Assembly (NCBI RefSeq): GCF_921293095.1
Contig: NC_060252.1
Location: 38,192,881 to 38,256,880 of the forward strand
DNA: 64,000 nt
Direction of reading: 5' to 3'
Source of the DNA: Ischnura elegans
Lineage: Eukaryota > Arthropoda > Insecta > Odonata > Coenagrionidae
The notes beneath the pieces were generated by a model, which ran no database searches, had not been told where the DNA came from, and was given only the letters and a program-made list of their open reading frames with translations. The stretch's first letter is position 1. Each line of letters begins with the position of its first letter. The translations under genes and the position numbers were made by a program. Positions 1 through 11,841 of the stretch are shown here, piece after piece.

Positions 1-42
1 ACAATCGATGCCTTTCGTTTTCTTTGATGAAGTAAACTACCC
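1..42. repeat. Right end of the MITE family seen at 39.5 and 58.7 kb
   Basis: The first 42 bases match the last ~40 bases of the two longer elements at 39549-40214 and 58711-59380 (shared word TGCCTTTCGTTT, then GTAAACTACCC). The terminal CCCTATT has become CCCGATC here, so this copy is diverged or truncated. The rest of it would lie left of the window. Confidence 0.6.
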
Positions 43-624
43 GATCCACAGTGTATCGGATTGAAGTCACATATCCCATTCTTTTTCTTTAAAATTGCAA
101 TATCATTTCGTAGCGTAAATTTATACATCACAATGCTCCTTGTATTTTTAGATAGACAAGAATCCTCCTCTTATAGTTAGCCTCCTAAATAAGCCTTTTT
201 ATTATATTAATTTAACTGGATTGATGCTAAATCTCATATGTTTGAGGGATGGGTCCAATTCCCCACACACAAATCCTATAATAGTTGGTATTTTAATGTA
301 AAAGCCGTGATTGCTATCGCTTTCATTCTACGCTTCCGCGTATCCGTATCTGGCTCCATGGTGCGTCATGAGCTCTTGCAGATTTTTGTTTCGACGGATG
401 AATGAGAATTTGATTCATCCAATTTCTGCGGGTGGGTGCGTATTTATGGGTCATTACTGCGCCATTAAATCTCACATCTTTGATTTGCAAGCGGGCGGAT
501 GTTTACAAGTTGGCAGAATAATATATCCTGTGTCAATCCTTCCGCCATGGCAACCGAATGACGTCACGAATAAGCGCGTAGGATGTAGTGAGCGCTGAAA
601 GTGTATCGTCAGGGACACTACAGA
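43..624. other. Unannotated AT-rich sequence
   Basis: I see no gene or repeat structure. The open frame at 311-598 has low-complexity-like composition and no recognisable domain, so I treat it as chance. Confidence 0.4.
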
Positions 625-860
625 AACCTAATTTGCACAGAAAACGATGCGCGGTCGAATTTCATTTGTTTGCGTCAAAATATCGCGATTTTTTGTAATG
701 AAAAGCATTTTTGTATCTCCATATCCCTCAAGTTACCAGTTACCATTGGTCACATAATTCCTTCCTCATCCGTATTCCGACTATCATTATAAAAGTGTAT
801 ACATTTTATATCTCATGGACTATAATTTACGTTATTCTTCCAACTCCAACAGATTTTTCA
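625..860 (+). repeat. Dispersed repeat A, copy 1
   Basis: About 235 bp align with 8712-8943 in the same orientation. Shared words include CCTAATTTGC, GCGTCAAAATATCGC, TCTCCATATCCCTC, CACAATTCCTT-type sequence and AACAGATTTTT at the end. Divergence is roughly a quarter of positions plus small indels. No reading frame is conserved, so this is probably an old non-coding transposon relic. Confidence 0.6.
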
Positions 861-1072
861 ATGAAATATTTATAACGAATGAACCCAGATGATAGCTAGT
901 TTATGTTTCTTCATTTTCTTCTAAAGGTTTCCCTAGTTACCTTCTTCTAACAAACATTACAGTCTGCTTGTACTACGTGTCATTGCAATTTGCAAGAGTT
1001 ATTCCGAATTACATCGCCAATTCCCAAGTAGCGTATTAATAGACGTGATAATTTCTATGCAGCGTACAGCCG

Positions 1073-1310
1073 AAGCCACTTTAATTTTTATTTAATGTAT
1101 GGTATATGCACTCAAGTATACTGAGAGAGGTGTGATCTTTTTCATCCATGATATTCCGTATAAAGTTATGGTATACGCACACATGGGTACTAAGAGAGAT
1201 GTGAATTTTCTGTCCTGGCAAGGCTTTTGTTGTTCTTGGCCGTCCTCCCTGTCTTTTACCGAGAATTGTTTCATCCGTGATATATAGTGTGAAGTTATCG
1301 CGCCTGACAA
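1073..1310 (+). repeat. Short internally repeated segment, related to 3131-3180
   Basis: A unit beginning ATGGTATATGCAC is repeated about 70 bp later as ATGGTATACGCAC, each followed by a CTGAGAGAGGTGTGA-like string. A TTTCATCC(A/G)TGATAT string also occurs twice. The first unit with its upstream T-rich lead matches 3131-3180. The family is unknown. Confidence 0.4.
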
Positions 1311-1529
1311 GTGTTAGATGAACTTTGCTATTCTCATTTCGGTGTTTATTTGCCTATAGTTCTTTCTGAATGGACTTTCTTTAGTTATTCAAGTGAAAGG
1401 TAGTTGCGCTTTTCCGCAATTATTTCATGTGTACGATACGTTTCGGCTCCCAGAGTCATCATCGGATAAAAGATTCTAACTTCCATTATATCACGCCTGA
1501 ATCGGTTGAAGTTTGTTTAGCTAGTTTCT

Positions 1530-1822
1530 CTGCCGGCCCACCTAGTTCTTGTGACCCTCCTCCAAAGCTGCGTTCCTGGAGCTTCAATTTCGGTCATTTT
1601 ATTTAGTCACAAGTGTCCATTTGTATCCATGCTGCCTCTACATTAAGTGTGCGATGATTAAATTATTTATTTAACGATTTAAATAAAATAAAGAGAATTT
1701 ATTTGTGTAATGATTTGAATAAAAAAGAAGGAATAAATCGAATCAACGCACAATTTATGTGGAGGCGGCATAGATACACATTGACGCTAAGGAGGTTTTA
1801 TAAGAATTAGGTGGGCCGGCAG
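1530..1822. mobile_element. Foldback (long terminal inverted repeat) MITE
   Basis: The ends are inverted copies: CTGCCGGCCCACCTAGTTCT on the left matches the reverse complement of the right end with one change. Inverted similarity continues inward through a TGTATC(C/T)ATGC(T/C)GCCTC block to an AT-rich centre near 1690. There is no coding capacity. No TSD could be fixed, so the superfamily is open. Confidence 0.7.
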
Positions 1823-4442
1823 AAAAAAACGAGAAGGAACTGAACAAAGTTTATACAGAAAAAGAATTATAATTCTAATTAATAACTCGGCTAATTCTGT
1901 AATGAGAAAAAGTAAAGTTCTATTAATACTGATTGTTCAAATAAATATTGCTTTAAAATCAGAAGAACAAATGTAACCGTGATGGAGTAGAATTTTTTCA
2001 AATTCAAAGAAGCATGAAGGAGACTTCCCTAATTAGAATGCTGACGAAATTTAACTCACAATTACGAAGGGAAATGCATTTTTTTAATTCAATCAAATTT
2101 TCCACGCGCTAATGGGATTGGCTGTTACAAGTTTAATGCCTTGTGAGATACGCATATTGCAAGCATTTTACATAGTACTTCTATAGAATCGGACTGAGAC
2201 AGGATTCGATGGAAAAGTGGTCAGTTTTTTCGGCGATACACTAGGAAAAAATAAGAAGCAATTAACTGCTATGAAAACTTGTCATAATTATAAAACATTC
2301 AGTATGTTTCTGTTCGCACAGTATGCGGTAAATAAAAAGAAATGGGCTTCGGCTGAATTTTTAAAATCGATATTGCTACGTAATCTTCAATGTACAATGA
2401 AACCATTTTGCACTTTGAAGATGATGTGGTACCATCGGAACCTAGGTCTGGAATATAAGTTTATAATCGTGGAAAATTGCAAGCGTTTCTTTCAATAATA
2501 TTGCTTGAACGTCCGACCAAAAAATCCTCCACGCACTACGGAAGGAAACAAGGCCACACTCCCCTCTTGAAAATGAACCAGAACAGCGAGGATAATCGAA
2601 AAATTGGCATCAAAGAGAGCGGGTTCCATTACTCCTCCTGGACATAATGAATGCACCGCGGCGAAGCCATTCCATCGCAGCCCGAATGCGCGCTTCCTGT
2701 GCTCCCATATTATGCACGCAACGCTCACGCGTGTGCGTCCCGATCCCTCAAAAGGCTTTTCCCCGACCGATATGGGCCCGATGGGAACTGCCCCCCGTCG
2801 CCGCATTCATTTGGCCGGAATTCCTTTTGATAAAGTGATGAACTCTAAATGAATTTCCCTTCGGCGAGAGCGCGTATGGACTGCGATTATCGAGGGGTTG
2901 GGGGGGTTGGGTTGGGTAATCCTCTTGAGCCGCCTCGCGTTAAAAGCCATAACCAGCGTGAGATTGACGTTCGGCCGAGTGCCGATACACTATGCAACGT
3001 TTTCTCTTTCCCTCGTGATGAATATTGTGGGTTTTTTTTGTGTTACTCGGCTCGTTCATTTCTCCAGTACCCAAAGGTCTGTACAAATGGCGTATTATAG
3101 CACATTTTAATTTCTTTGTTGCTCACAGTCAAAGCCAATTTATTTTTATTTAATATATGGTGTATGCGCTCATACTGAATGTTTTATCATAATGAAAAGT
3201 TTTCATAATGATCAGTTGCTTCTACCGATTTCTCGATGTGTATCGCTGGAAAAAGTTATTACTTTTCCATTGAATCCTATCTATGTCCGATTCTATGGTA
3301 GTACTGTGTTTATGTTTACAATATGCGTACCTTCATAGTAATTTAACTTAAACGTCAATCTTATTCTTACCAACAATCAGTAAAAACTTTTAATGCAATC
3401 AAGAAATAAGAACATATTGAGCATGAATAATTAATTGACAGTGCTTTGAAATGCGCCGATGGTTTTGTTAATTCGATTTATCTGAGTTTACTTGGAAATT
3501 TATCCGAGAAAAACTCATGGCCATATTCTAGAGTCTGTTTCAATCCTGAGTTCTCTATTTATCTCGGTGATTAAGATCTCTGAGCCAAGTTCATTTTGAG
3601 TTTTAGTTTGTAGTTTAGGAGCTAACTTCAGCTCATCTCGCTTGAGTAATTGTGGTTTAATTTCCAAAATAATTCCTTTACCTGAAGTATTTTCATTCAT
3701 GGTCTCTTGCCCATCATATGCTAGCATTGCTGGAGTACAATATCACACGTTGAAGAATTTTTACGAGAGGTATTTCATTTTTAAAACGCGAAGCGATGAT
3801 GGCGGACATATTCCAATATGGCGACTCAATTTGAGTTGGCACTCAAGTGAGGTCTCGCAACGGGGACGTATGACCGAGTCAATTTTGATTAGGGATCGAG
3901 ACTTGAGTGACGATCTGGAATACGGCCCTCGGTGTTTTTAATCTCAAGATACTAAAACCCGGGTATCTTACGTCACGACTTGTGGGTACGTCATGACTTG
4001 CCTTGACTCGTGCCTGCCCTAACCTAACGTAATAGCCTCACTCCCTCCCTTTTTGTCTCGGCAGGTGTCTTTCACTTCACCCTCCCACGAGCCGTTCCCC
4101 TTCTTTTTTTTTGTAGAATTCCGCCGTTTCCGCATTCAATCGGTCAGTCGTGGAAACTCCAAAAGTGTAGCCGCGGGAAGGGAAGAGGATTGGGAAAATG
4201 ACTCTAGTGCTTCTTCACTTACGCCGCGCTATACGCCCAATAAGGCTCCCTGCCTCGGGTGGGGTGCGAAAAGGAGAAAAGAGCGTTAAGGAGGGGTATG
4301 GAAAAAACAACATCAGATCATTCGTACACCGAGAAGAGGGCGCAATTTATGAATAAACATGTACATAATTCAAGCGATGGATATGATTATTTCCCTGGTA
4401 TAAGGGGAATTTAGTTTTAAAATTTCCGGCTGTATGAGAGCA
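1823..4442. other. Mostly unannotated stretch with one small repeat
   Basis: Apart from 3131-3180 (copy of the 1.1-kb repeat) I see no supported feature. A GC-richer patch at about 2.5-3.0 kb and another at 3.95-4.3 kb give short overlapping frames without recognisable domains. Confidence 0.4.
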
Positions 4443-4736
4443 TTACGAGGGCAACATTTTGGAAGACAAGTAGTTCCTGAACTGGCCGCATTCAGACGCC
4501 AATAAGCTTTGCATTAACTTTTTCCACCACTCTACGTAAACGTTGTCTTCAATCAATCCCCATAGGAAAAGTTCACAGGGTGTCAAATCCGGTGACCGTG
4601 GAGCCGAGTTGGGACATGCTAAGTCACCAGCTCATTGACGACCAATTCAACGGCTCGGTAGAGTGTCATTTAGATATTCACACACTTGGCGACTCCAGTG
4701 AGGGGGTGTCCCGCATTGTTGAAAAATAAACTTGAC
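4443..4736 (-). pseudogene. Tc1/mariner-type transposase C-terminal fragment
   Basis: One minus-strand frame reads about 98 codons ending in TAA at 4443-4445. In order it shows FQQ-C-G-T-P-P-HWS, then YLNDTLPSR, then RSPDLTPCELFLWG, then VY. This order is diagnostic of the DDE_3-like transposases of Tc1/mariner relatives (FQQDGAPPHW, then SPDLTPxDFFLWG). Two in-frame stops lie between the motifs, and the aspartate expected after FQQ is cysteine, so the copy is dead. The N-terminal half is missing or too decayed to read upstream of about 4740. A neighbouring minus-strand open frame at 4889-5155 is not recognisable. Confidence 0.75.
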
Positions 4737-5424
4737 TGTATACAGCCTCGGAAACAACCGAGGCGCAACGATCGCTAGTTTGGACAAAATAAAACTTTGT
4801 CCGAGGCTTATTCATAAATTTAGGACCGTTTGGTCTTAGGAAAAAAATATACTCAAGTGAAACACATTTTGTTGGCACTTTTAGTTAGCTATAGTCTGTT
4901 CACTTTATGTCTGCGGGTGAGCTTTCGTGAGTGCCCGGACACTCTCGGATGGCTTTGCTGATAGGGGAGGGGTAGTACCGAGAGAAAGAGAGAGAAAGGA
5001 GGAGCGAACTTAACGTTGCCAAATGTACATAGCGGCCCTACTTTGTCACTGAAAACGTGTGTCATGGGTGGCCACAGGTATTTTGGCCCCGGCGCCGAGA
5101 CAATATACCTACTCATTTGGAAGATATTGGGGATAATCCTTTCACAGAATCCCATGACATGAATGCGCTAAATGAGGCACCGTTGGTGGAAGACACCTTA
5201 GCCATATGCAAGGAGAGCGCGTGAGGTTTGGCAACACTGCTCTACGAGCAGATTCAAGATGTTCACTCAGCGGAGGTCTGAGAGCGACTCACTGAGGCCA
5301 CGCCTACTGTTTGCTGATTGGTAAAGGCAAAGTCACATGTCGAGAAACATTCCCTCCCCTCGTCTCCACTTGCTTTGGCCACACCAGCTCACTCTCAGAG
5401 ATAAAATGAACATAGTATAGAAAC

Positions 5425-5725
5425 CTATTTCACTTCTCTGCATAATTTGTTCTCTCTGCTCTGCTCGCCGTTCGCTTGTAAGAATTTTTCGCACCGCTGC
5501 ACCAGCTTCTTTAACCCCTCTTCGTAGAAGCTCGCTGCCTGAGAGTTGAAACAATTGACAAAGGCGTTGAGTTCCTCTTCGGTTTCCAAATGTTGTCCAC
5601 CGAGCCACTATTTCAAGTACAAGAAGAGTGTCGCTAGGTGCAAGGTAAGGACTGTACGGTGGGTGGTCAAAGAGATCCTGACGAAAACCTTGAATTTTTT
5701 CATTGGTTTTGACAGCAGTATGAAC
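5425..5725 (-). pseudogene. mariner (DD34D-type) transposase fragment, minus strand
   Basis: The frame from about 5725 reads HTAVKTNEKIQ, then LFDHPPYSPYLAPSD, the signature block of mariner transposases. Near 5630 the frame shifts, and the new frame reads FVNCFNSQAASFYEEGLKKL and then CEKFLQANG, the usual mariner C-terminus, ending in TAG at 5425-5427. The aspartate of YSPDLAP, the third catalytic residue in this family, is tyrosine. There is also an in-frame stop just after the frameshift. The copy is therefore inactive. Upstream it stops abruptly near 5730, where an opposite-strand fragment of the same gene family begins. Confidence 0.8.
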
Positions 5726-5751
5726 CTGTGGCGTAGTCCAATTGGTACAAC

Positions 5752-5850
5752 TCTAGAGCGGCGAGCTTCCATGCAGAGGGGTTAAAGAAGCTGGTGCAGC
5801 CGGACGAAAAATGATTATAAGTGAGCGGCGATTATGTATAGAAGTGAAGT
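5752..5850 (+). pseudogene. mariner transposase C-terminus, plus strand
   Basis: The plus strand reads SRAASFHAEGLKKLVQ and then VSGDYV with stops between, the same C-terminal block as the minus-strand fragment at 5425-5725. About 45 bp around the GLKKLVQ codons are inverted copies of each other. Two mariner 3' ends thus lie in opposite orientation about 200 bp apart. Confidence 0.7.
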
Positions 5851-7182
5851 AGGTTTTCGGCCAACTAAAATCACCAATAAAATGTTTTTCATGTGAGTAT
5901 ATATTTTCCTGTGACCAAACAGCCTTTACTTTATAAATCTACCTCGTATTACGTACGTTTGAAATACAGCATATTTTCTCATCTATCACGAGCCATTAAA
6001 ATACTCGGTTCCTTTTTTAAAAATTTTACAGTATAATATCCAAATTTTACGATAATAGAATACGTCTCGGTCATTTCTCTTAATATTTGCATAGGTATTG
6101 AAAATTTTATCGCATAAGACGTTAACATTTTTTTAAGGAATCTAGAAATATAATTACTAAACAAAAGAAAACTGTCCGTAGGAAAACTTTATTCTGTTTA
6201 TATTTGATGTAGTGAATCAAACACTCCCTGTGCCTTATAATTAACCGAAATTGTAACACTTGTCTCACATAAAATGTGGTTATACCTACTTTTCGGTGCT
6301 TGGAACTTAGGATTGGTTGTAAGCTTAGACCTCATTTTTAACCCCGTGTTTTCTTTTTGTAATTATTATGAGATGGCATATTTCGGTACGTCATTACCCG
6401 ATGAACACAATCGTTTATTCTACAGAAATAACGAAGATGAAAGATATTACTAAATGTAATATCTGTTTAAATCAGTTTTTTTTATTTACCAAAGTCTGTT
6501 TGTTTATTTATTTTAGACTTATTTTAGCTAAACCAGTCTATAAGTAGCATTAATTTTCGAACATAGATATGCTTCATTTTTGAAATTTTTAATAATAATT
6601 ACATAAATTTAGCATCGATTCCTGTATACTTTTAAGTGAAATATATTATATTACTACCAGAAACTGTCACATAAAATAAAAATTATTAATGATCAGACAA
6701 ATTAACAAGAAACGTTGTGTGTTACGTTTTCTCATTTCTTCTTCTGTTAATTTATTACCAGAGTTTTCAGTAATTAAATCTGTGTGAAACAATAACCACT
6801 CAATGGTTTGTACTGACTATCAACTTTCAGTACTATATTCTAAATTAAACTCAAATTACAGCCCAAGACAAGTTATTGTAAACAAAATTAGAAAAAGAGT
6901 TTCATTAAAAAAAAACATTCTTTGCCTTGCGTGACCTAGCGTTGCCTAAATACGCATCCATCGTGTTAGATTATAGCATGTTGAGCCGAAATTATGTGCT
7001 AGTAAGTTAAAAATTGCGCGCCCACTTACCAAATGGCTCCTCATGTCTGGTCTGACACATTCTGTGAATTACTTTGGCCATTGAGCGGTGAAATGCCCTT
7101 TCTTCCAAGGGTGTACGACTTCATATCTCCGAGCAAATGGATCGACGAAAAATGAGCCCCTATATTACTTGCGGAGAACCGT
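5851..7182. other. Unannotated AT-rich sequence
   Basis: Very AT-rich with no frame above about 60 codons, no RNA gene and no repeat that I can match elsewhere in the window. Confidence 0.45.
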
Positions 7183-7190
7183 GAGCCAGA

Positions 7191-7464
7191 CAGTGGTGTA
7201 GTCACGGGGGGCGGGGGGTTTCCGGGTTACAATCCCCCCCTTGATCCTTTAAAAGAGGCGCCAAAAACGAGTAAGATTGTCTCGAAGAATAAAAAAGTAC
7301 TTTCTTTAAACAAATACGCGTACAAAATTACTGTTCTAGTCTTAAAAATCGCGTCTACAACACCAAAATTCCCCGGACCACCCTTTGCCTTCGTGTGTTT
7401 TCCATACACCCCGAAATCTCCGGTAACCCCCCTCCCCCATTTCAAAATCATGGCTACGCTATTG
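7191..7464. mobile_element. hAT-type non-autonomous element (MITE), copy 1
   Basis: Starts CAGTGGTGTAGTCACGGGG and ends with the imperfect inverse ATGGCTACGCTATTG. The flanking octamers gagccaga and gtgccagg agree at 6 of 8 positions, as expected for an aged 8-bp hAT TSD. The G/C-homopolymer interior and the word GGCGCCAAAAAC match the copy at 40561-40844. No transposase is encoded. Confidence 0.75.
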
Positions 7465-7472
7465 GTGCCAGG

Positions 7473-8711
7473 TCGCTCTCAACCAAATCACGCAGTCGTT
7501 CGGGGAGAAGGAATTTATTGCTATTATTCCCGCGAAGGTTTTCATGCTGCAATCACATGAATTCTCTTACTACTTCGATTTTTGGTGTAGCTACTCGCGT
7601 TTATAATTATGTTCGCACAGAAACATTACTTTAACTGCCTCAAGAAGTGGGTAGAAGTACTCTTTTTTCTCACGTTCACGAGTGTATATTTCACAGTTAT
7701 TTCGTTTCATACACACAAGGCGAACCTGCACTCACCTTCTCTGACATACAAAAAAAGCTACCCCTCTATGTGTGTGTTTTTTTCAAAGTTCCCAATGAGG
7801 ACTAAGTTATATTTTTGCATAGGGCAATAATGGCTTTTCAGGCGCGTAAATATGTTAGGCTTTCTTCGCCGGTTGAGTGGGGTGCCGTGGAAGAATTCAG
7901 TTTGTGCACGGTGAGCGAGATGAGTTCACCAAAATGCGCTTATCCGTCTCGGGCGTGCTCTTATGGCTTCTTACGTGCGATGCATCTGGCCGGGTGCTCT
8001 TTCACCACGAGGCAATGACGCGGAGACGGAATATCGCTTAACCACTTCCCTCTGGCTGCCCTACTTATCCCACTCATTCACACAGCATCCTCTAACACCT
8101 TTTTCCGTTATTGGTAATTACTCCATCATAATGGCTGAAGTGCCGGCGGAACTCAACGGATGTGATTGTAATAGGAAGTAGAATTGCTGCTGTATCCCTT
8201 AATTACCTCAAATATAAATTTAGAACGAACTTTTCCTTCAAACTGTTTATTTTATTAAGTAAATAGATTTTTTTCAAGTGAACTTTTTCCGTCATATATT
8301 TTGCAATACCAGAATAGAAATATTCTCTTATCGTGAAACCAGGATATAATACCATTCATTACGTGCATAAAAAGTATTGAGAGAAAAAATAATAGGTGTT
8401 TATGCTTGAAATCAAGGCTTATTACTAATTATTCACTATGCATTATGTATTAGTACCATGTGAAGCCGTTACCACAGTTACTAGGGAAAAATGTGGTTGA
8501 TGAGGATTATTTTAATATCCTGTTCTATGAATTTAAACCAAACTTTCTGAAATTAACAAAGCGTCGACGAAATTTAATGAAATTTCAGCTATGGATTTTA
8601 AAAAAGAATTTTGTTAGAAATGAGTGAGGAGGAGCCTGAAAGGTGAGTAAGGATTGGCACTCTTTCCATGGTATACAATGGATGATAGGTTACCATAAGG
8701 GTCTCCTAAGC
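7473..8711. other. Unannotated sequence
   Basis: Short overlapping frames of 67-79 codons occur but show no domain or conserved motif. No supported feature. Confidence 0.4.
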
Positions 8712-8943
8712 GGCCTAATTTGCGTAGTAAATAATGCGAAGTTGAATTTCACCTGTAGGCGTCAAAATATCGCAATTGTTGTTGCTAAAAAGCTTGATCA
8801 TTTCTCCATATCCCTCTAGTTCACAATTAACTCACAATTCCTTTCTCGTCCATATTCTGACTACCGTTCGAAAAGTGTTAACGTTTTCGCTGTATCGTGG
8901 ACTTGAATGAACATTATTCTTCTAACTTTAACAGATTTTTAAT
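8712..8943 (+). repeat. Dispersed repeat A, copy 2
   Basis: Same-strand diverged copy of 625-860; see that entry. It ends about 60 bp before the RTE-like fragment, so the two might belong to one composite element. Confidence 0.6.
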
Positions 8944-9002
8944 GCCGTGAGAAAATTATTTTTTTATTAACTCAATTCCCTAATTCAACTATTCAGTTAA
9001 TG

Positions 9003-9580
9003 GGCAGTACATAAGCGGAAAACGAATACAGCAGCAAGAACAACAGGAAGAGAATTGCGTTAGCAAAGGAGGCGTTGATGAACAAGAAGGACCGTTTTAA
9101 GAGGATCGTTATGTGTCTATGCTATGAATGGTTCGTGAAGAGTCATCATCTGGAGTATAGCTCTTCATGGTGCGGATACATGGACACTTAAGAAGGACGT
9201 CCAGAGAAGACTGAAGGTGTTCGAGATGTAGGTCTGGAGAAGAATGGAGAATGCGAAGTGGACAGAGAGGAAGAGGAATGACGAAGTGCTGGGCATGGTG
9301 GGTAAGGAGAGGCAACTTCTAGATGAGATACGGAGGAAACAGTAGATAAATATGGAACGATTACTGATCGAGGAGTGGATATTGAAACCAGTGTTAGGAA
9401 GTAGAATGTTGGGTAAACGAGGGACAGGAAGGGAGAGAATAGGATTTTTAGATAGAATGAAAAGGAGTATTCCTTATTAAGAATTGAAGAGGTAAATACG
9501 TGAAGGGAAGATTGCAGGAATACTTCTTAATACCCTATGGAAACCTACCTCGATAACTAGAATTCTTAAATAATAATAAT
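9003..9580 (+). mobile_element. RTE-like non-LTR retrotransposon 3' end, copy 1
   Basis: This is the decayed 3' part of a reverse-transcriptase ORF of the endonuclease-RT (RTE-like) type. Read across frames it gives AKEAL-like residues, then FVKSH(H)LEYSSSWCG, then WTLKK and FEMWVWRR(M)-like residues, then W-T-E-R, then NDEVL and MVG. Three other fragments of the same family occur in the window (21435-22003, 31925-32372, and inverted at 47015-47261). Many stops and frameshifts are present. The end is a short ATA/AAT tail at 9565-9580. A second tail-like piece (GGAAACCTACCTC and an AATA run) follows at 9690-9735. Confidence 0.7.
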
Positions 9581-9889
9581 GATTTCTTACTTACAGGGTT
9601 TTATCCTCGAGGAAGGAACGAGAATGACTTTTACTAGCATTCCAGTAATGAAGACATTGATGTTGACCCACAAACGCCAACATTGATGTTGAACATGGAA
9701 ACCTACCTCAACAGAGTAGAATACTTAATAAATAAATTAGTGAAATTGAATATCTGAATATACTTTCCATAGTGTAGCCTTGATGGAAAATTTCATGTAT
9801 TCGGTGAACTCAGCGCGTCATCGTTCATGAATCTTGGTAAATTTTACGGTAGACAGGTAGGGATGAAAAAAACTATTAACCTTGCGAAG

Positions 9890-10560
9890 CGCTGACCACC
9901 GCCGTAGACAGCGACGTGGTGCGGATCGGAAAACCGCTCCCATTTCGCAGGAGCCGGCCAGTCGCTCACCGTCTGTGAAATTGCCCTCCGGAAGGTCTTT
10001 TAGGATTCGTTCCGATTCCTGCGGAAGACCGATCGACTAGGTTGGCGGATCCCATTGTGCTCATGCCGAGCGCAATTCTCAAAAGACGGGGGGACGGGAA
10101 GGAGACGGGAGAAAAACAGGACACAGTCAGACGGATCCCCCGCCGAGTTAATTTAATCGAAGCCAAGTCAGCGAATTCGGAGTCGTGCCGTTCTGCGCGT
10201 CGGCAGCCTTTTAAATGCGGAGGCGCCGCCTGGAGGTTGATGGAAGGGAAGAATATCCTCCCTTTTCGGATTCGTCTTGAGGTCTTCATTTCCCAGAGTT
10301 TCGAACCGTGTCGAAATCTTGACGATATCCTTTGCTCTACAATCGGATCGTGGTCTTGTGTATCTACGTTTCCTCTCGGTCGACCGAATTGCCCGTGGCA
10401 ACGCAGTGGGATCATCACGTCCTGGGACCCCCAACCAATTAACGTTTCCATCTACTGTTCTCTCCTTTAACGGGAGGATACAAGTTCGGTGTCTTGTCGA
10501 TGTAAAAAAAAAAACTCGGGGAAGGAAGGGAAATTTTTTCTGCAGGTGATCCAATGCAAT
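9890..10560. other. GC- and CpG-rich block with open frames on both strands
   Basis: Base composition rises sharply compared with the flanks. Overlapping frames of 161 (minus), 142 (plus) and 128 (minus) codons arise here, as happens when TAA/TAG are rare. I recognise no domain in any of them. It could be a CpG-rich promoter or 5' exon of an undetected gene, or a transposon interior. The sequence alone does not decide. Confidence 0.3.
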
Positions 10561-10608
10561 TGCTATTGACGATGTAACCTAAGCTTATTTATTAAAATGA
10601 AGACGTTT

Positions 10609-10680
10609 CGGTAGCATAACTGGCCATAGCACTAGGCCGGAAACCGAGGGATCCGAGTTCGAATCCCGGTCAAGGTGAAT
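10609..10680 (+). repeat. tRNA-derived SINE head, copy A
   Basis: An A-box-like GGTAGCATAACTGGCC is followed 35 bp later by a B-box-like GAGTTCGAATCCC, then GGTCAAGGTGAA. The cloverleaf is imperfect, so this is a Pol III SINE head rather than a tRNA gene. A related head lies at 10929-11000 in the same orientation. Confidence 0.65.
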
Positions 10681-10928
10681 AACTTTTCCGCTGTGAAATT
10701 TCGCACATTCGTGCATTGCTGGTGACTCGACAAAATAATCACCGTGGCTAGTCCCGGTATTATAGGATTAGTCGAGAGCCAACACCTGTAGTGTTCAACG
10801 TTCGGGCTTTCCCTCTGGCTGTGGCGAATTGTAGCACAACTTGAACTGATAGTCGCATAATATTCTCTGCAATCCAGACCATCTTGTCCGATAATGTCCG
10901 CATATTACCACCGAGGGGATTGGCGCCT

Positions 10929-11000
10929 ATGTAGCTTCACTGGCTGTATCACTCGGGCAGAAACCGAGATATCCGGGTTCTAATGCCGGTCAAGGCGAAT
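10929..11000 (+). repeat. tRNA-derived SINE head, copy B
   Basis: Shares CACTGGC, ACTCGGGC-AGAAACCGAG and GGTCAAGGCGAATGAA with copy A. The B-box has decayed to GGGTTCTAATGCC. It runs directly into the inverted 366-bp repeat at 11022. Confidence 0.6.
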
Positions 11001-11021
11001 GAATTTTTTCCTCGAATATTA

Positions 11022-11388
11022 CAATAAAGGATCCTCAAGTCGGTCCCTTAATGTGATGTCGTCCAATGCGCATTTAAATGGGTTTACAGAAGTCGCCATT
11101 CGTGTCGCTGGCGGACAAATTGATCCGATTTTGACGGGGAAATAAGGTATAAGTGGGAGTACTAACAGAAATTTACATAAATGATGATTGTGATCCATCA
11201 TATTCATATATTTTCAATGATATTCCTCGCAATCACAAATATTATACCGCAATAAATCGAAAAGAAGGGGATCGCATTACACTCGTCACCGCGCTGCGGA
11301 CATTTTTGTAAACCGATTAAAATGCGACCGAAGTGGCAACAGAAATAAACCTTCTGTGGGATGGAATTGGGCCTCCTCTACGCAGTGC
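11022..11388 (-). repeat. ~366-bp repeat family, inverted copy
   Basis: Full-length minus-strand copy of the unit found in tandem at 49073-49790 and again near 52 kb. Diagnostic words on the minus strand are GAGGCCCAATTCCATCCCA, TCGGTCGCATTTTAATCGG, AATGTCCGCAG and GTGATCCATCAT. A 62-codon frame at 11019-11207 has counterparts in other copies (see findings). Confidence 0.75.
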
Positions 11389-11841
11389 CCTAAGATTTTT
11401 CCTATGTGGAATTTCGCAGAAAGTTCATTGCTTCAGCACCAATAGATGCCGGCCGACCCTCGGTAATTTCTAGCAAAAAATGTAAATATGATAATCTTTA
11501 AAGTGGCTCTCTAGTGAAAGCTTAAATGTCTCCAGCATTCTGCAAGAGTAAAAATAACGATGCATATCTCAAGGCCACTTGTCAACGTACACATGACATC
11601 GAACGCTACGTCGCTCATACATAGAATACGCTGTAGTCTCTGAGCTACTATGGAGGAATGAAAATTAAAAGCATTACTTAAATGGTAAACTTTCCATATT
11701 GCGCGACCAATACCACTGAAAGTAAAGCTCTCATTCAAGGCAGAATATTTCCATCAAAATTAAATCAACAGCAGCGCCACTATATTGGAAAACAAATTCG
11801 TAAAAACGCGCTCAAATCATAACATTGCATAACAATCATAA

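Noticed and set aside
45-60. CACAGTG at position 47 as another Transib end
   Set aside because: No inverted partner or extended TIR similarity; a 7-mer is expected several times by chance in 64 kb.
10042-10470. 142-codon plus and 161-codon minus frames as genes
   Set aside because: They overlap each other in a GC-rich block, show no domain, and neither has supporting context; most likely composition artefacts.
10609-11000. tRNA genes
   Set aside because: Box A and B are present, but the arms do not fold into a cloverleaf; SINE heads fit better.
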